A model generated the notes under the pieces. That model was not told where the DNA came from. It worked only from the letters and a program-made list of their open reading frames with translations, and made no database searches. The position numbers and the translations under genes were made by a program. A stretch of DNA of 64,000 bases, from NCBI RefSeq assembly GCF_022921115.1, contig NZ_CP095075.1, positions 2,272,001 to 2,336,000 on the forward strand, given 5' to 3'. Source of the stretch: Halobacillus amylolyticus. GTDB lineage: Bacteria > Bacillota > Bacilli > Bacillales > Halobacillaceae. The first letter of the stretch is position 1; each line of letters begins with the position of its first letter. Below are positions 34,978 to 43,972 of the stretch, in pieces.

Positions 34978-35967
34978 ATGGAACTGCAATTAATCGAAGT
35001 ATATGCACCAAAAAATTTCAGCTATCAAAATGGCCTGTTGGAGAAATTCTCTTTCATTTCGTACTGGGTATCCCATGAGGAAGATCATGATTTGCACATT
35101 CGAATTTTGGTTGAAAAAGAGGATGCAGAAAAAATCTTGAACTACTTAGAAAAGGCTGCTTATGATGAAAACAGCGAATTTGATGCTATGCTCTACTCAG
35201 TAAAGGCATATATACCTAGTAAATATAGTGAGAAGAATACACCCAGTGATGATCAGGAGCAATTTGAAAGAGCCAGCAAGCACGAGTTATATTCCATTGT
35301 TCATACATCGAGTAAAATTGACGTCAGCTTTTCCTGGTTTACGGCATTTGCCGCACTTGTCGCTGCTGTTGGTATAACCCAAAACAGCCCAGCCCTAGTG
35401 ATAGGAGCTAATATCATTGACCCATCAATCAGACCGATTATAGGTATTTCATTTGCATCTGTTCTTGGTGAACAAAAACTTGTACGTCAATCGATCATGA
35501 CTGCAATGTTTGGCCTGTTCATTCCGCTTGCTGTCGCTGCATCGTTCGGATTTCTATTTCCATTACCGCTTCATAGTAATGAATTCATTTCTCAAACCAA
35601 TGTACAAATTATAGATCTTATCGTTGCTATTTCAGCAGGAGCCGCAGGGGCCTTATCTTTTGTTAAACGATCACAAGGGCAATTAGTTGGAGTAATGGTC
35701 TCCTTAGCCGTATTGCCTCCAACCGTCGTACTCGGAATGATGCTTGGTGCTGCTCAATGGCAAAATGCTGTCATACCATTCCTATTACTAGTCATTAATA
35801 TTAATGCCATTCTTTTAGCAGCTATTTTAGTATTTTGGCTTAGCGGCATTAAACCTGTTAACTGGGCAGAAATCCAAGACGCGAATACGTCACGTATGAA
35901 TTCATTATTATTCACCGGAATAATTGGTGTAGTATTGATTGCAACTGTGATATTAATACAATTTTAG
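34978..35967 (+). CDS. DUF389 (TIGR00341-like) membrane protein
   Basis: The 329-residue protein has a soluble N-terminal region (about 1-110) and a DUF389 core of about six helices. The core carries the conserved NSPALVIGANIIDPSIRPIIG (two adjoining pieces, about 138-160) and GALSFVKRSQGQLVGVMVSLAVLPP blocks. DUF389 proteins are membrane proteins of unknown function, possibly transporters. GAGGG precedes the ATG. Monocistronic. Confidence 0.85.
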   Translation: MELQLIEVYAPKNFSYQNGLLEKFSFISYWVSHEEDHDLHIRILVEKEDAEKILNYLEKAAYDENSEFDAMLYSVKAYIPSKYSEKNTPSDDQEQFERASKHELYSIVHTSSKIDVSFSWFTAFAALVAAVGITQNSPALVIGANIIDPSIRPIIGISFASVLGEQKLVRQSIMTAMFGLFIPLAVAASFGFLFPLPLHSNEFISQTNVQIIDLIVAISAGAAGALSFVKRSQGQLVGVMVSLAVLPPTVVLGMMLGAAQWQNAVIPFLLLVININAILLAAILVFWLSGIKPVNWAEIQDANTSRMNSLLFTGIIGVVLIATVILIQF

Positions 35968-36073
35968 CTTTGATTATATGAGGGTCCTGATTAATAAGGC
36001 TCAGTTCCTCTTTCAAGTGCACCTTACCCCATAACATTTTGTTGAAGATAATATGTGATTAAAGCGTCAACCT

Positions 36074-36310
36074 TTAATTTAATAAGAACCACTGTATGGA
36101 AACGAAAAAGACGAATACCGAAGCGATAATGTTTATATATCCCCATAATTGTTTTGGACCTTTTTGAAGTTCGGCTACTCCTATCACTAACACTAGCGCC
36201 CCCAGGCACAACATTAAGGATGGCATCGACTCAAAGTTTTTGGTAATTAGACTATAACCGGACAAAACAACTGCAACTATTGCTAAGATAATTCTGCTAA
36301 TTTTGAGCAA
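36074..36310 (-). CDS. DUF3953-like small membrane protein
   Basis: The 78-residue protein has three hydrophobic segments and the pattern MLKISRIILAIV ... LGALVLVIGVAELQKG, resembling DUF3953 (YczI-type) proteins of unknown function. The start is TTG at 36310, with GGGGGAG seven bases upstream. It follows the next membrane gene (36375) on the same strand after 64 bp, so the pair may form one transcript. Confidence 0.75.
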   Translation of the reverse strand: MLKISRIILAIVAVVLSGYSLITKNFESMPSLMLCLGALVLVIGVAELQKGPKQLWGYINIIASVFVFFVSIQWFLLN

Positions 36311-36374
36311 TGTTTCTCCCCCTGAAATGAAAATTGCACGTTTTTCACTTTCCTACATGTTAGTAAGATAAAGT

Positions 36375-36689
36375 TTATAAGACTTCATTTATGCTATCGC
36401 CTATTACCTGTAGCGATGATGATCCCCCCACAAACGCTCCTACCACGGTCCCAGCAATGGCGAAAAGAGCCATTAAGCTTAATCCCATACCGCCTGATCC
36501 ATTTATAAACATGCTTGTAATATCCATTAATATGGCTAATACAAAAATTGCCATGCTCGTTTTTACTACCATGCCAATAAATCGTTTAGATTTAGTTTCA
36601 AAGTTTTTTCGTCTTGCAACTATACTTAATACAATGATGAACAATGTAATAACTGCACCAATAAACATGAATAGTTCATACTCACCCAC
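36375..36689 (-). CDS. Uncharacterised small membrane protein (104 aa)
   Basis: Not recognised. It has three predicted membrane helices (about 6-24, 42-62, 72-95). The last is glycine/alanine-rich with a VVGAFVGGSSS turn, giving a small integral protein with short loops. GTG start at 36689, with GGGAGGAG upstream. A G6 tract in this gene is intact and in frame, which matters for judging the broken G-tracts elsewhere. Confidence 0.75.
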   Translation of the reverse strand: MGEYELFMFIGAVITLFIIVLSIVARRKNFETKSKRFIGMVVKTSMAIFVLAILMDITSMFINGSGGMGLSLMALFAIAGTVVGAFVGGSSSLQVIGDSINEVL

Positions 36690-36783
36690 TCTAAATACTC
36701 CTCCCCTAATGCAACATTTCTTACCGAAGCACCTTATTGTTACCTTAATTCAACCACCATAATTTGTAAATACATAAAATAAA

Positions 36784-36806
36784 GACGCGATTTAGTGAAT
36801 CGCGTC
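36784..36806 (-). terminator. Intrinsic terminator of the SleL-like gene
   Basis: The perfect 9-bp stem GACGCGATT/AATCGCGTC is followed on the minus strand by TTTATTTTATG. Confidence 0.85.
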
Positions 36807-36846
36807 CGGCTAATGAAACATGCTAAATTAGTTAATAGTATGTGTC

Positions 36847-38259
36847 CTACAATTTTCTTACTTGAAAATTATCTTGGAGGACAGCCCAATTTTGCGGGAA
36901 TGGATTGCCAAGCACCCAAAAGCCAGCTCCTCGCAGTTGATAATTTTTTATCGTATTATATTTAGCTTGGACGCTACGGGCATCTTCAAACCAAACTTCG
37001 TACTGTTGTCCACTTTCATCTGCATAGCGAAAAAAAGGAGATTGATATTGCTCATCATACTGAATTTCAACCCCATACCTCGCTGCCAGCTGTACGGCTT
37101 CTTTAGGGCTGATCGTTCGGGCGGTTGTTCCTTCTACCCAAGGAATTTCCCATTCTCGACCGTATAGCGGCATCCCCATAAGGATTTTGTCACGAGGAAT
37201 GACGGTCACGGCATAGTCGAGAACTTCACGGACCTCGTTAATTGGGGCAATGGCCCATGGCCGCCCGCCAGCCCAGCCCCATTCATAAGTCATGATCACA
37301 ACAAAATCGACAATTTCACCGTGGGCCTGATAATCATGTGCCTCATAAAGCAACCCCTGTTGATCCGCACTATCCTTGGGAGCAAGAGCTGTAGAGACAA
37401 GCAGTCCTTCAGGATGAAAGCGAGCCACAATCCTACGAAGAAACTCATTGTAGTTTTCACGATCTTCTGGATAAACATATTCAAAGTCAATATTTATCCC
37501 TGAATATCCCTTCGCATTGATTTTTTCCAAAATGTTAGTGATGAGAATTTCCTGCAAGTCGGGGTTGCGTAGAATGGAAGCGGCCAAATCAGAGCCAAAG
37601 CTACCTTCAGAAAAGTTTGTTAGTACTAAGAGCGGTGCAACATTATTGGCCCTTGCTGCCTCAAGAACCGGGAGTTCCTGCAGTTCTGTTATACTGCCAT
37701 CTTCTTGGATCGCGTACATAAATGGGGACAGGTACGTCAAGTTCCCTCCTAACGCTAACACTTCCTGTGTCCCCTGCTCATTCAACCGCGTTGTATAGGC
37801 ATTTGTTTCTGTTACCGGCCTAGTTGCTGCAGGAATTCTCAAAGCGCGGCCGGGATAGATGAGAGAAGGATTTGTGATATTGTTGGCTTGAGCAATTTGA
37901 TTGACGGTCACTCCATACGTTTGAGAAATGCCCCAAAGGTTTTCCCCCGGCTGCACTAAATGTGGGAAATAGGGAAGTTTGAGAATTTCCCCAACATAAA
38001 TCAGGGAAGGGTTGGAAATATTGTTGACTGCAGCCAGCTCTTCTATGGTTACACCGTACCTTTGGGCAATGAACCATAAGTTATCTCCTGACTGGACAAC
38101 ATATTCACGATTAGGATTAGGAACGACAAGCGCTTGCCCCACTACAAGAATATTCGGATTATCAAGCTGATTGGCTAATATAACTTGGTTAATATTCGAC
38201 CCATACAGCTGTGCTATACGCCATAATGTCTCTCCTCGTTTTACTACATGAATTTGCAT
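36847..38259 (-). CDS. LysM/GH18 spore cortex-lytic hydrolase (SleL/YaaH-like)
   Basis: The 470-residue protein has three LysM domains (about 2-46, 52-95, 98-142) and a glycoside hydrolase 18 domain (about 165-460). The catalytic acid is E260 in GINIDFEY. This is the layout of SleL/YaaH N-acetylglucosaminidases, which digest spore cortex fragments. Characterised ones usually have two LysM repeats, so three is slightly unusual. There is no signal peptide, as for coat-located SleL. GGGAGAG precedes the ATG. It indicates an endospore former. Confidence 0.9.
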   Translation of the reverse strand: MQIHVVKRGETLWRIAQLYGSNINQVILANQLDNPNILVVGQALVVPNPNREYVVQSGDNLWFIAQRYGVTIEELAAVNNISNPSLIYVGEILKLPYFPHLVQPGENLWGISQTYGVTVNQIAQANNITNPSLIYPGRALRIPAATRPVTETNAYTTRLNEQGTQEVLALGGNLTYLSPFMYAIQEDGSITELQELPVLEAARANNVAPLLVLTNFSEGSFGSDLAASILRNPDLQEILITNILEKINAKGYSGINIDFEYVYPEDRENYNEFLRRIVARFHPEGLLVSTALAPKDSADQQGLLYEAHDYQAHGEIVDFVVIMTYEWGWAGGRPWAIAPINEVREVLDYAVTVIPRDKILMGMPLYGREWEIPWVEGTTARTISPKEAVQLAARYGVEIQYDEQYQSPFFRYADESGQQYEVWFEDARSVQAKYNTIKNYQLRGAGFWVLGNPFPQNWAVLQDNFQVRKL

Positions 38260-38364
38260 GTCATCTCTCCCTGTGAGCAGTATCTATAGACCATGATATT
38301 CAGAGGAAACTCGTCCTATTTAATAGAAACTGGAAAGAACATTTTATTAAAAAATCCAACGTAA

Positions 38365-38394
38365 AAAACGACCACTCAAAAAAGTGGTCGTTTT
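38365..38394. terminator. Intrinsic terminator of the DHA2 efflux gene
   Basis: The perfect 12-bp stem AAAACGACCACT/AGTGGTCGTTTT is followed by TT on the minus side. It lies 10 bp past the efflux gene stop. Confidence 0.9.
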
Positions 38395-38404
38395 CCTATA
38401 GTAG

Positions 38405-39862
38405 TTAGCTTTCGGTAACTGTCCGATTGTTTGCCTTTGATTTAATTTGATCAGGATCGTCTTCTTCTGGACGTGAGCGTTTTATGAAGAACGATAGTAC
38501 GAGACCAATAATTGAGGTAATACCTGCTACGATAAATGAAATATTCACACCATGTACCAGTCCATTTACACCTTGCTCTGGCAGTGTATTATTTACCATG
38601 ACCGTTACGAGCAAGGCCGTTCCGACTGCCCCTGATACTTGGCGCATGGTATTGTTCATCGCTGTTCCGTGGGGGATTAAACGCTGTGGCAGCTGATTTA
38701 ATCCGGCTGTGGTTACAGGCATCATGACCATTGCCACACCAAGCATCCTGACCGCATTGACCACCGCTATATAGGTAAATGTTGTCTGAGCTGTTAAGTT
38801 GGTAAACATGAACGTGGTAATGGTTAGGATAGCTAATCCAATAATCGCAAGCCACTTCGCACCAAATTTATCAAACACCCGTCCGGTCACAGGGTTCATA
38901 ACCCCCATTAACAGCGCACCTGGTAATAGCGCCAACCCTGATTCAAATGCTGTAAAACCGAGCATATTTTGCATAAGCAACGGGAGAACCGTAGCTGCCC
39001 CGATCATAGCAATAAATACAACCATACCAAGGGCGGTAGTTAGGGTAAACATTTTATATTTAAATACCCTGAATTCAAGAATCGGTTGTTTTAATTTCGT
39101 CTGTCTAAGGATAAACCAAGTCAGGGCAAGAGCACCAACGACCATAGAGATAATGACCTCTTGACCACTCCACCCACTGCTGCCAGCAGAACTAAATCCA
39201 TATAACAAACCGCCAAACCCTAAGGAAGAGAGGATGATGGATAAGATATCAAGCTTCGGAAATGTCCGTTCGGTCACATTTTTTAGAAGGATATAAGCGA
39301 GAATGAAATCAATGATGACGATAGGCAAAATCACATAAAATAAGCTTCTCCACGGAAATTGTTCCACAAGCCAACCTGATAAAGTTGGACCTATTGCCGG
39401 CGCGAAAGCAATAACCAACCCGAACATCCCCATCGCTGTCCCTCGTTTTTCAACAGGAAAAATGAGAAATAGTATAGTTTGCATCAATGGCATGATAATT
39501 CCAGCACCTGAAGCTTGAATAATTCTCCCTACCATCAATAAGGAGAAGGTTGGTGCAATAGCACAAATCAACGTACCTACAGCAAAAAGGCCCATCGCCG
39601 TCAAAAACAAAGCTCTCGTTGTAAAACGGCCGATCAAAAAGGCCGTGATCGGGATCATAATTCCATTTACCAGCATAAAAATAGACGTTAGCCACTGGGC
39701 TGTATTTGCTTCTAAATTCAAATCGGCCATAATATGCGGTAAGGCTGTCGCTAAAAGAGTCTGATTCAATATGGCCGCAAAAGCCCCTGAAATTAAAACA
39801 AGCATTAATGGTATTTTATTGACGGTTTCTCCTGACTGTGCTTGATTGTTATTGTTGACCAT
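38405..39862 (-). CDS. DHA2-family MFS multidrug efflux pump (EmrB/QacA-like)
   Basis: The 485-residue protein has about 14 membrane helices. DHA2 marks include LNQTLLATALPHIMADL in helix 1, GRFTTRALFL for motif A, the proline/glycine motif C in GLVIAFAPAIGPTLSGWLVE and WRSLFYVILP. It exports drugs or other toxic organics by proton antiport. AGAAGGA fixes the ATG at 39862 over an upstream one. It is 49 bp downstream of a TetR repressor gene in the same operon, the usual drug-responsive arrangement. Confidence 0.92.
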   Translation of the reverse strand: MVNNNNQAQSGETVNKIPLMLVLISGAFAAILNQTLLATALPHIMADLNLEANTAQWLTSIFMLVNGIMIPITAFLIGRFTTRALFLTAMGLFAVGTLICAIAPTFSLLMVGRIIQASGAGIIMPLMQTILFLIFPVEKRGTAMGMFGLVIAFAPAIGPTLSGWLVEQFPWRSLFYVILPIVIIDFILAYILLKNVTERTFPKLDILSIILSSLGFGGLLYGFSSAGSSGWSGQEVIISMVVGALALTWFILRQTKLKQPILEFRVFKYKMFTLTTALGMVVFIAMIGAATVLPLLMQNMLGFTAFESGLALLPGALLMGVMNPVTGRVFDKFGAKWLAIIGLAILTITTFMFTNLTAQTTFTYIAVVNAVRMLGVAMVMMPVTTAGLNQLPQRLIPHGTAMNNTMRQVSGAVGTALLVTVMVNNTLPEQGVNGLVHGVNISFIVAGITSIIGLVLSFFIKRSRPEEDDPDQIKSKANNRTVTES

Positions 39863-39911
39863 ACTCTTCCTTCTTTCTTTATTGTTAACTTCCATTTAAT
39901 TTTCTTCTATA

Positions 39912-40529
39912 TCAGGACTTACTCAAAAGTCCCTTCTTTAGCAAGCCTAGCTCTACCGTATAGTTTTTCATTGCTGCATCTATAGGTAAATCCCTTGCAA
40001 AGCTTTGAACAAGATTCTGCATGGTCACCGCTACAATTATTTGCAAAACATGAAATAATTCTTGCTCACTTGTTATGTTCAGTTTTTTGGTATCAACTAA
40101 ATGATAAATTTCCGTATATCGGTTACTAAATGTTTCCTCGCTCAAAACTTTAGCAAATGTATTTTCAATTTTATAGTTCATATTTAAAATAGCATTCCTA
40201 ATAAAGTCATTTTTTCCTCTGTCTTGGGAGTACTCCAGTGCATCTTGAAATAAACCTGTCATCGTTTCAAATAAATCTCCCTCATATTTCTTTAAATAAG
40301 AAACGAAATGTTCATGCCTCTCTTTAGCATCCTCATTTAACAGATAGAAGAAAATATCTTCCTTATCTTCGAAGTATTGGTAGAAGCTCCCTCTTGGGAT
40401 ACCTGCTGTCTTAAGAATATTTGAAATGGATGCATCATATAATGACACCCTTGAAAATTCTTTTTTTGCCGCATCTATCAACGTTTGCCTTTTTTCTTCC
40501 TTTAAATTAAAAAACGTTTGTTTAGGCAC
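39912..40529 (-). CDS. TetR/AcrR-family repressor of the efflux operon
   Basis: The 205-residue regulator has the TetR N-terminal HTH (about 10-55) with ISNILKTAGIPRGSFYQYFEDKEDIF (two joined helices, 34-60) and an all-helical ligand domain. It starts at GTG 40529, with GGGGGAG upstream. It is first in a two-gene operon with a DHA2 pump, and its own promoter contains two TGACA-N3-TGTCA palindromes, so self-repression relieved by pump substrates is the natural reading. Confidence 0.92.
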   Translation of the reverse strand: MPKQTFFNLKEEKRQTLIDAAKKEFSRVSLYDASISNILKTAGIPRGSFYQYFEDKEDIFFYLLNEDAKERHEHFVSYLKKYEGDLFETMTGLFQDALEYSQDRGKNDFIRNAILNMNYKIENTFAKVLSEETFSNRYTEIYHLVDTKKLNITSEQELFHVLQIIVAVTMQNLVQSFARDLPIDAAMKNYTVELGLLKKGLLSKS

Positions 40530-40555
40530 TTTTTCTCCCCCAATCCATTAAAAAG

Positions 40556-40613
40556 TGACAACATGTCATATAAGAACAAGATCAACTATAAATGACAGTG
40601 TGTCACATGTCAA
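40556..40613 (-). promoter_or_regulatory. Sigma-A promoter with twin TetR-type operators
   Basis: On the minus strand TTGACA (40608-40613), a 17-bp spacer and TATAGT (40585-40590) form a near-ideal promoter. The palindrome TGACA-GTG-TGTCA (40593-40605) lies in the spacer. A second, TGACA-ACA-TGTCA (40556-40568), lies just after the -10. A bound repressor would cover both promoter and start site. Confidence 0.88.
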
Positions 40614-40637
40614 CAGTAACAAATTCATTCAACACTA

Positions 40638-40688
40638 AAGGGTGCCTGCTTCCTCCGTGCTTTAGCACAATGGAAACAGACACCCTTC
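40638..40688 (-). terminator. Long hairpin after the carbonic anhydrase gene
   Basis: AAGGGTGCCTGCTTCC pairs with GGAAACAGACACCCTT with mismatches. The loop holds a smaller GTGC/GCAC hairpin. It lies 23 bp past the stop and has only a short T-stretch (TTTAGTG). Confidence 0.6.
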
Positions 40689-40710
40689 TGGAATCACTTA
40701 TTTTAAGCCG

Positions 40711-41268
40711 CTATTCAGCTTTCTCAACGACAGTGAGTTCTCCCGTTTCAGGGGAGATGGCAAGTCCGTGGACCGGAGTGTTGGCGGGTAGAAACGGGTG
40801 ACGACGAATGATATCAACACTGTTACGCACATTCTCTTCAACATCCTCGAAGCCTTGAAGCCACTTTTCCACATCAACACCGGCATAATTTAAATCATCT
40901 AGACTGGAAGGATCCATCCCTTGTTCTAGAGCTTTTTCAATAATAGGTTCAGACTTTAAGCCAGTCATGCCGCAGCCATAATGTCCAATCACAGCTACTT
41001 CATCGGCTTGCAACTCATACAGTGCTACAATAATGCTTCTCATCGTGTTCCCAAAAGGATCAGAGATAATGGCACCAGCATTTTTAATGATTTTTGCATC
41101 ACCATTGTTCAAATCCATAGCCCGAGGAAGCAATTCCAAGAGTCTTGTATCCATGCAAGTCAAGATCACCATCTTTTTATCCGGAAATTTTGTAGTTTCA
41201 TATCTTTCATATTCCTTGTTTTTCACAAACTGTTTATTGTAGGCCAATATAGAATCCATTACGGACAT
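40711..41268 (-). CDS. Beta-class carbonic anhydrase
   Basis: The 185-residue enzyme has zinc ligands C38 (with D40/R42 in CMDTR), H96 and C99 in GHYGCGM, the complete beta-CA set. It interconverts CO2 and bicarbonate. The short length and DLNNGDAKIIKNAGAI segment match the YvdA/YtiB type. The ATG at 41268 has GGAG eight bases upstream. Monocistronic. Confidence 0.93.
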   Translation of the reverse strand: MSVMDSILAYNKQFVKNKEYERYETTKFPDKKMVILTCMDTRLLELLPRAMDLNNGDAKIIKNAGAIISDPFGNTMRSIIVALYELQADEVAVIGHYGCGMTGLKSEPIIEKALEQGMDPSSLDDLNYAGVDVEKWLQGFEDVEENVRNSVDIIRRHPFLPANTPVHGLAISPETGELTVVEKAE

Positions 41269-41376
41269 GTGATGCACTCCTTTTTTTTATACTAAAATTT
41301 GCTTCCAGTTGCTTTCATACTATTGTATCAAAAAAAGCAAACTTCTATATATATTCTATCATCATTCCAGCTTAAC

Positions 41377-41418
41377 AAAAAAAGGCAACAGAAGCCCGAA
41401 TGAGTTTGCAGCCTTTTT
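41377..41418 (-). terminator. Intrinsic terminator of the flavoprotein/BASS operon
   Basis: On the minus strand AAAAAGGCTGC...GTTGCCTTTTTTT forms a long-looped stem with a strong T-tract just past the transporter stop. Confidence 0.7.
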
Positions 41419-41424
41419 CTCTAT

Positions 41425-42411
41425 CTATTTTCCTACATTTTGCACCCGAGGCTCGATAGGGTTGACTGGTGAATCTTCTTCAGTATCCACTGGTTTTTTT
41501 GACCAAAATGTTGCGAGAATTGGGCCAGATATATTGTGCCATACGGCTGCGATGACACTAGGTAACGCGGCTAACGGACCAAAGTGTGCAGCAGCCAAGG
41601 TTACACCAAGCCCAGAATTTTGCATCCCAACTTCTATTGAAATGGCGCGCCGTTTGCTTTCATCCAATCTCATAAGTAATGCGGTCACATATCCTAGTAG
41701 AAGCCCTGTTAGATTATGAATCATAACGGCTGAGAAAATAAGCAGGCCTGACGTTGCAATGCTCTCAACGTTTGCCGATACGACAGCAGATACGATAACA
41801 ATGATGGCAACTACTGAGATTAGCGGGATAGCCGAACTGCTTTTATCAACGACTGTTGGGAGTAACTTTCTAATAATAATACCGAGCGTTATCGGAATAA
41901 TGATGACTTGAACGATCGAAATAAACATGGAAATCGGATCCACAGGTAACCACTGCCCAGCTAGCGCCAATAAAATCAGTGGTGTGGCGACAGGAGCAAG
42001 CAATGTAGAAAAGGACGTCATAGCCACTGAGAGGGCCAGATTCCCTTTGGCTAAATAAACCATTACATTTGAAGCAGTTCCACCAGGTACTGAACCTAGT
42101 AACACTAACCCTGCAGCTAGTTCATTAGGTAAATTTAGCGCAAATGCAATTGCGAGTGCTGCTAGCGGCATAATTAAAAATTGGGCTAGTACACCAATAA
42201 TCACAGGAAGTGGTTTGCTTGCAACTAACTTAAAATCAACCGGTTTAAGTGTAAGCCCCATTCCAAACATTACTACCCCTAACAGGATCGTGATATAGCT
42301 ATTTAAAAAGAGGAAAGGTTCCGGTATAAAATAGGCTACAGCAGCCACTCCAATGACCCAAAAAGCAAAGTACTTTCCTGCTAGGTTACTAATCGTCTCT
42401 AAAAGCTTCAT
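41425..42411 (-). CDS. Bile acid:sodium symporter (BASS) family transporter
   Basis: The 328-residue protein has about ten helices with the SBF/BASS pattern, including GSVPGGTASNVMVYLAKGN (crossing region, about 104-122) and the second-half EVGMQNSGLGVTLAAAHFG. BASS proteins carry organic anions with Na+. Plant relatives transport pyruvate or glycolate. Its start overlaps the stop of a GlcD-type flavoprotein gene (ATGA), so it probably imports that enzyme's 2-hydroxy-acid substrate. That link is inferred from coupling. Confidence 0.9.
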   Translation of the reverse strand: MKLLETISNLAGKYFAFWVIGVAAVAYFIPEPFLFLNSYITILLGVVMFGMGLTLKPVDFKLVASKPLPVIIGVLAQFLIMPLAALAIAFALNLPNELAAGLVLLGSVPGGTASNVMVYLAKGNLALSVAMTSFSTLLAPVATPLILLALAGQWLPVDPISMFISIVQVIIIPITLGIIIRKLLPTVVDKSSSAIPLISVVAIIVIVSAVVSANVESIATSGLLIFSAVMIHNLTGLLLGYVTALLMRLDESKRRAISIEVGMQNSGLGVTLAAAHFGPLAALPSVIAAVWHNISGPILATFWSKKPVDTEEDSPVNPIEPRVQNVGK

Positions 42412-43802
42412 AAGCTGCTCCTTTTTTGATGGACAAGCTTGTAAGGATTAAGAATCTCTTTTTGGTCTAAGGCTAGTTTGATTTTCTCCATCACTTGTAA
42501 CGCTTGACCATGTTCTTTTTGTTGATATTTCATTTTCCCTACACCTACTCCATGCTCACCTGTACAGGTGCCGCCACGTTGTAAAGCATATTCAACAATT
42601 TTCTCATTCAATTCTTCCGCTTTTTTCACTTCCTCAGGGTTATCCATATCTAACATAAGCAGAATGTGATAGTTTCCATCACCTACATGGCCAAGAATCC
42701 CTCCATTAAGCTCTAATTCATTCACCTGTTCCCTGGCATGTTTGATCGCACCAGCCAATTCGGAAATAGGAACACAGACATCTGTAACCATCAACTTTTT
42801 ACCTGGATTTCCATGGACATAAGCATACGCAAGATTGTGTCTCGCTTCCCATAAGCGGTTTCTCGCTGCATTATCATCCTCGAAATCAATGCCCTCACAG
42901 TGGTGATCTTTTACAATTTCTTTTGTGAATTCTACGTCATGGTTCAGTCCTGCTTCATTACCGTGGAATTCTAAAAATAAAGTAGGTTGTTCTTTGTAAT
43001 TTGTTTCACTAAACAGATTAGCTTGCTTCATTGAAGGCTCATCGACAAGCTCCACCCGGGCAATCGGAACACCTGCCTGCAAAATCGATACAACCGCTTC
43101 AACTGCATCATCCACGCTTCGAAATGATGCTCTAGCAGCAACAACATGCTCAGGATTACCATAAACCCTTAACGTTAATTCTGTAATACAGCCTAACGTC
43201 CCCTCTGACCCCACAAAGAGACTATTTAAGTTGTAGCCTGATGACGATTTTTGTGCCATGTTACCTGTATGGATCACTTCCCCATCCGCAAGAACGACCT
43301 CCAAATCACGTACTTGATCACGCATGACACCGTATCTTACGGACGTCGTACCACTAGCGTTGGTAGCAGCCATACCGCCGAGCGTAGCATCTGCACCTGG
43401 ATCAACCGAGAAGAAAAGTCCATATTTTTTGAGTTCCTTGTTCAACTGTGATCGCGTGACACCTGGCTGAACTTTGACTAGAAAATCCTTTTCCTTGATC
43501 TCTAACACCTTACTCATCTGTGAAAAATCTATCGTAATCCCATGTTGATATGGAATCACATGCCCCTCTAAACTGGTTCCAAGTCCATAAGGAACGATTG
43601 GTGTATTATACGCGTTTGCAACTTTAACAACAGCGCTCACCTCGTCTGCACTCTCTGGAAAAACGACCAAGTTAGGTGAACTAGCTTTATGATAGGATTC
43701 ATCATGACTGTGTTGTTCAATTTGAGTTTCATTTTTCGTTACCTGATGGTCTTGCAAAAATCCTCTTAATTCTTCGTATAAGTTGCTCTCTGTTAGGTTC
43801 AT
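42408..43802 (-). CDS. FAD-linked 2-hydroxyacid oxidase/dehydrogenase (GlcD or D-lactate dehydrogenase type)
   Basis: The 464-residue VAO/PCMH flavoprotein has an FAD-binding region with VPYGLGTSLEGH and DPGADATLGGMAATNASG (about 145-162). Its C-terminal FAD-oxidase_C domain carries metal-site histidines in GHVGDGNYH and the end block GGTCTGEHGVG. It oxidises glycolate or D-lactate to the 2-oxo acid, passing electrons to the chain. The ATG at 43802 has AAGGAG upstream. It is first gene of a coupled pair with a BASS transporter. Confidence 0.9.
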   Translation of the reverse strand: MNLTESNLYEELRGFLQDHQVTKNETQIEQHSHDESYHKASSPNLVVFPESADEVSAVVKVANAYNTPIVPYGLGTSLEGHVIPYQHGITIDFSQMSKVLEIKEKDFLVKVQPGVTRSQLNKELKKYGLFFSVDPGADATLGGMAATNASGTTSVRYGVMRDQVRDLEVVLADGEVIHTGNMAQKSSSGYNLNSLFVGSEGTLGCITELTLRVYGNPEHVVAARASFRSVDDAVEAVVSILQAGVPIARVELVDEPSMKQANLFSETNYKEQPTLFLEFHGNEAGLNHDVEFTKEIVKDHHCEGIDFEDDNAARNRLWEARHNLAYAYVHGNPGKKLMVTDVCVPISELAGAIKHAREQVNELELNGGILGHVGDGNYHILLMLDMDNPEEVKKAEELNEKIVEYALQRGGTCTGEHGVGVGKMKYQQKEHGQALQVMEKIKLALDQKEILNPYKLVHQKRSSL

Positions 43803-43972
43803 ATGTAAGTCTCCTTCTATAAGGTGAGCTAAATCTAGCAACTACAATTATACTAAATAATCAGATAATTACAACAACACGATGAAGCCAGCAACATTTG
43901 TTTACTACTCTCAAAGAATGGACCAGTACATCGTTATAGGAATCTTGAGTTTTTTAATAAAATCTCACATCT

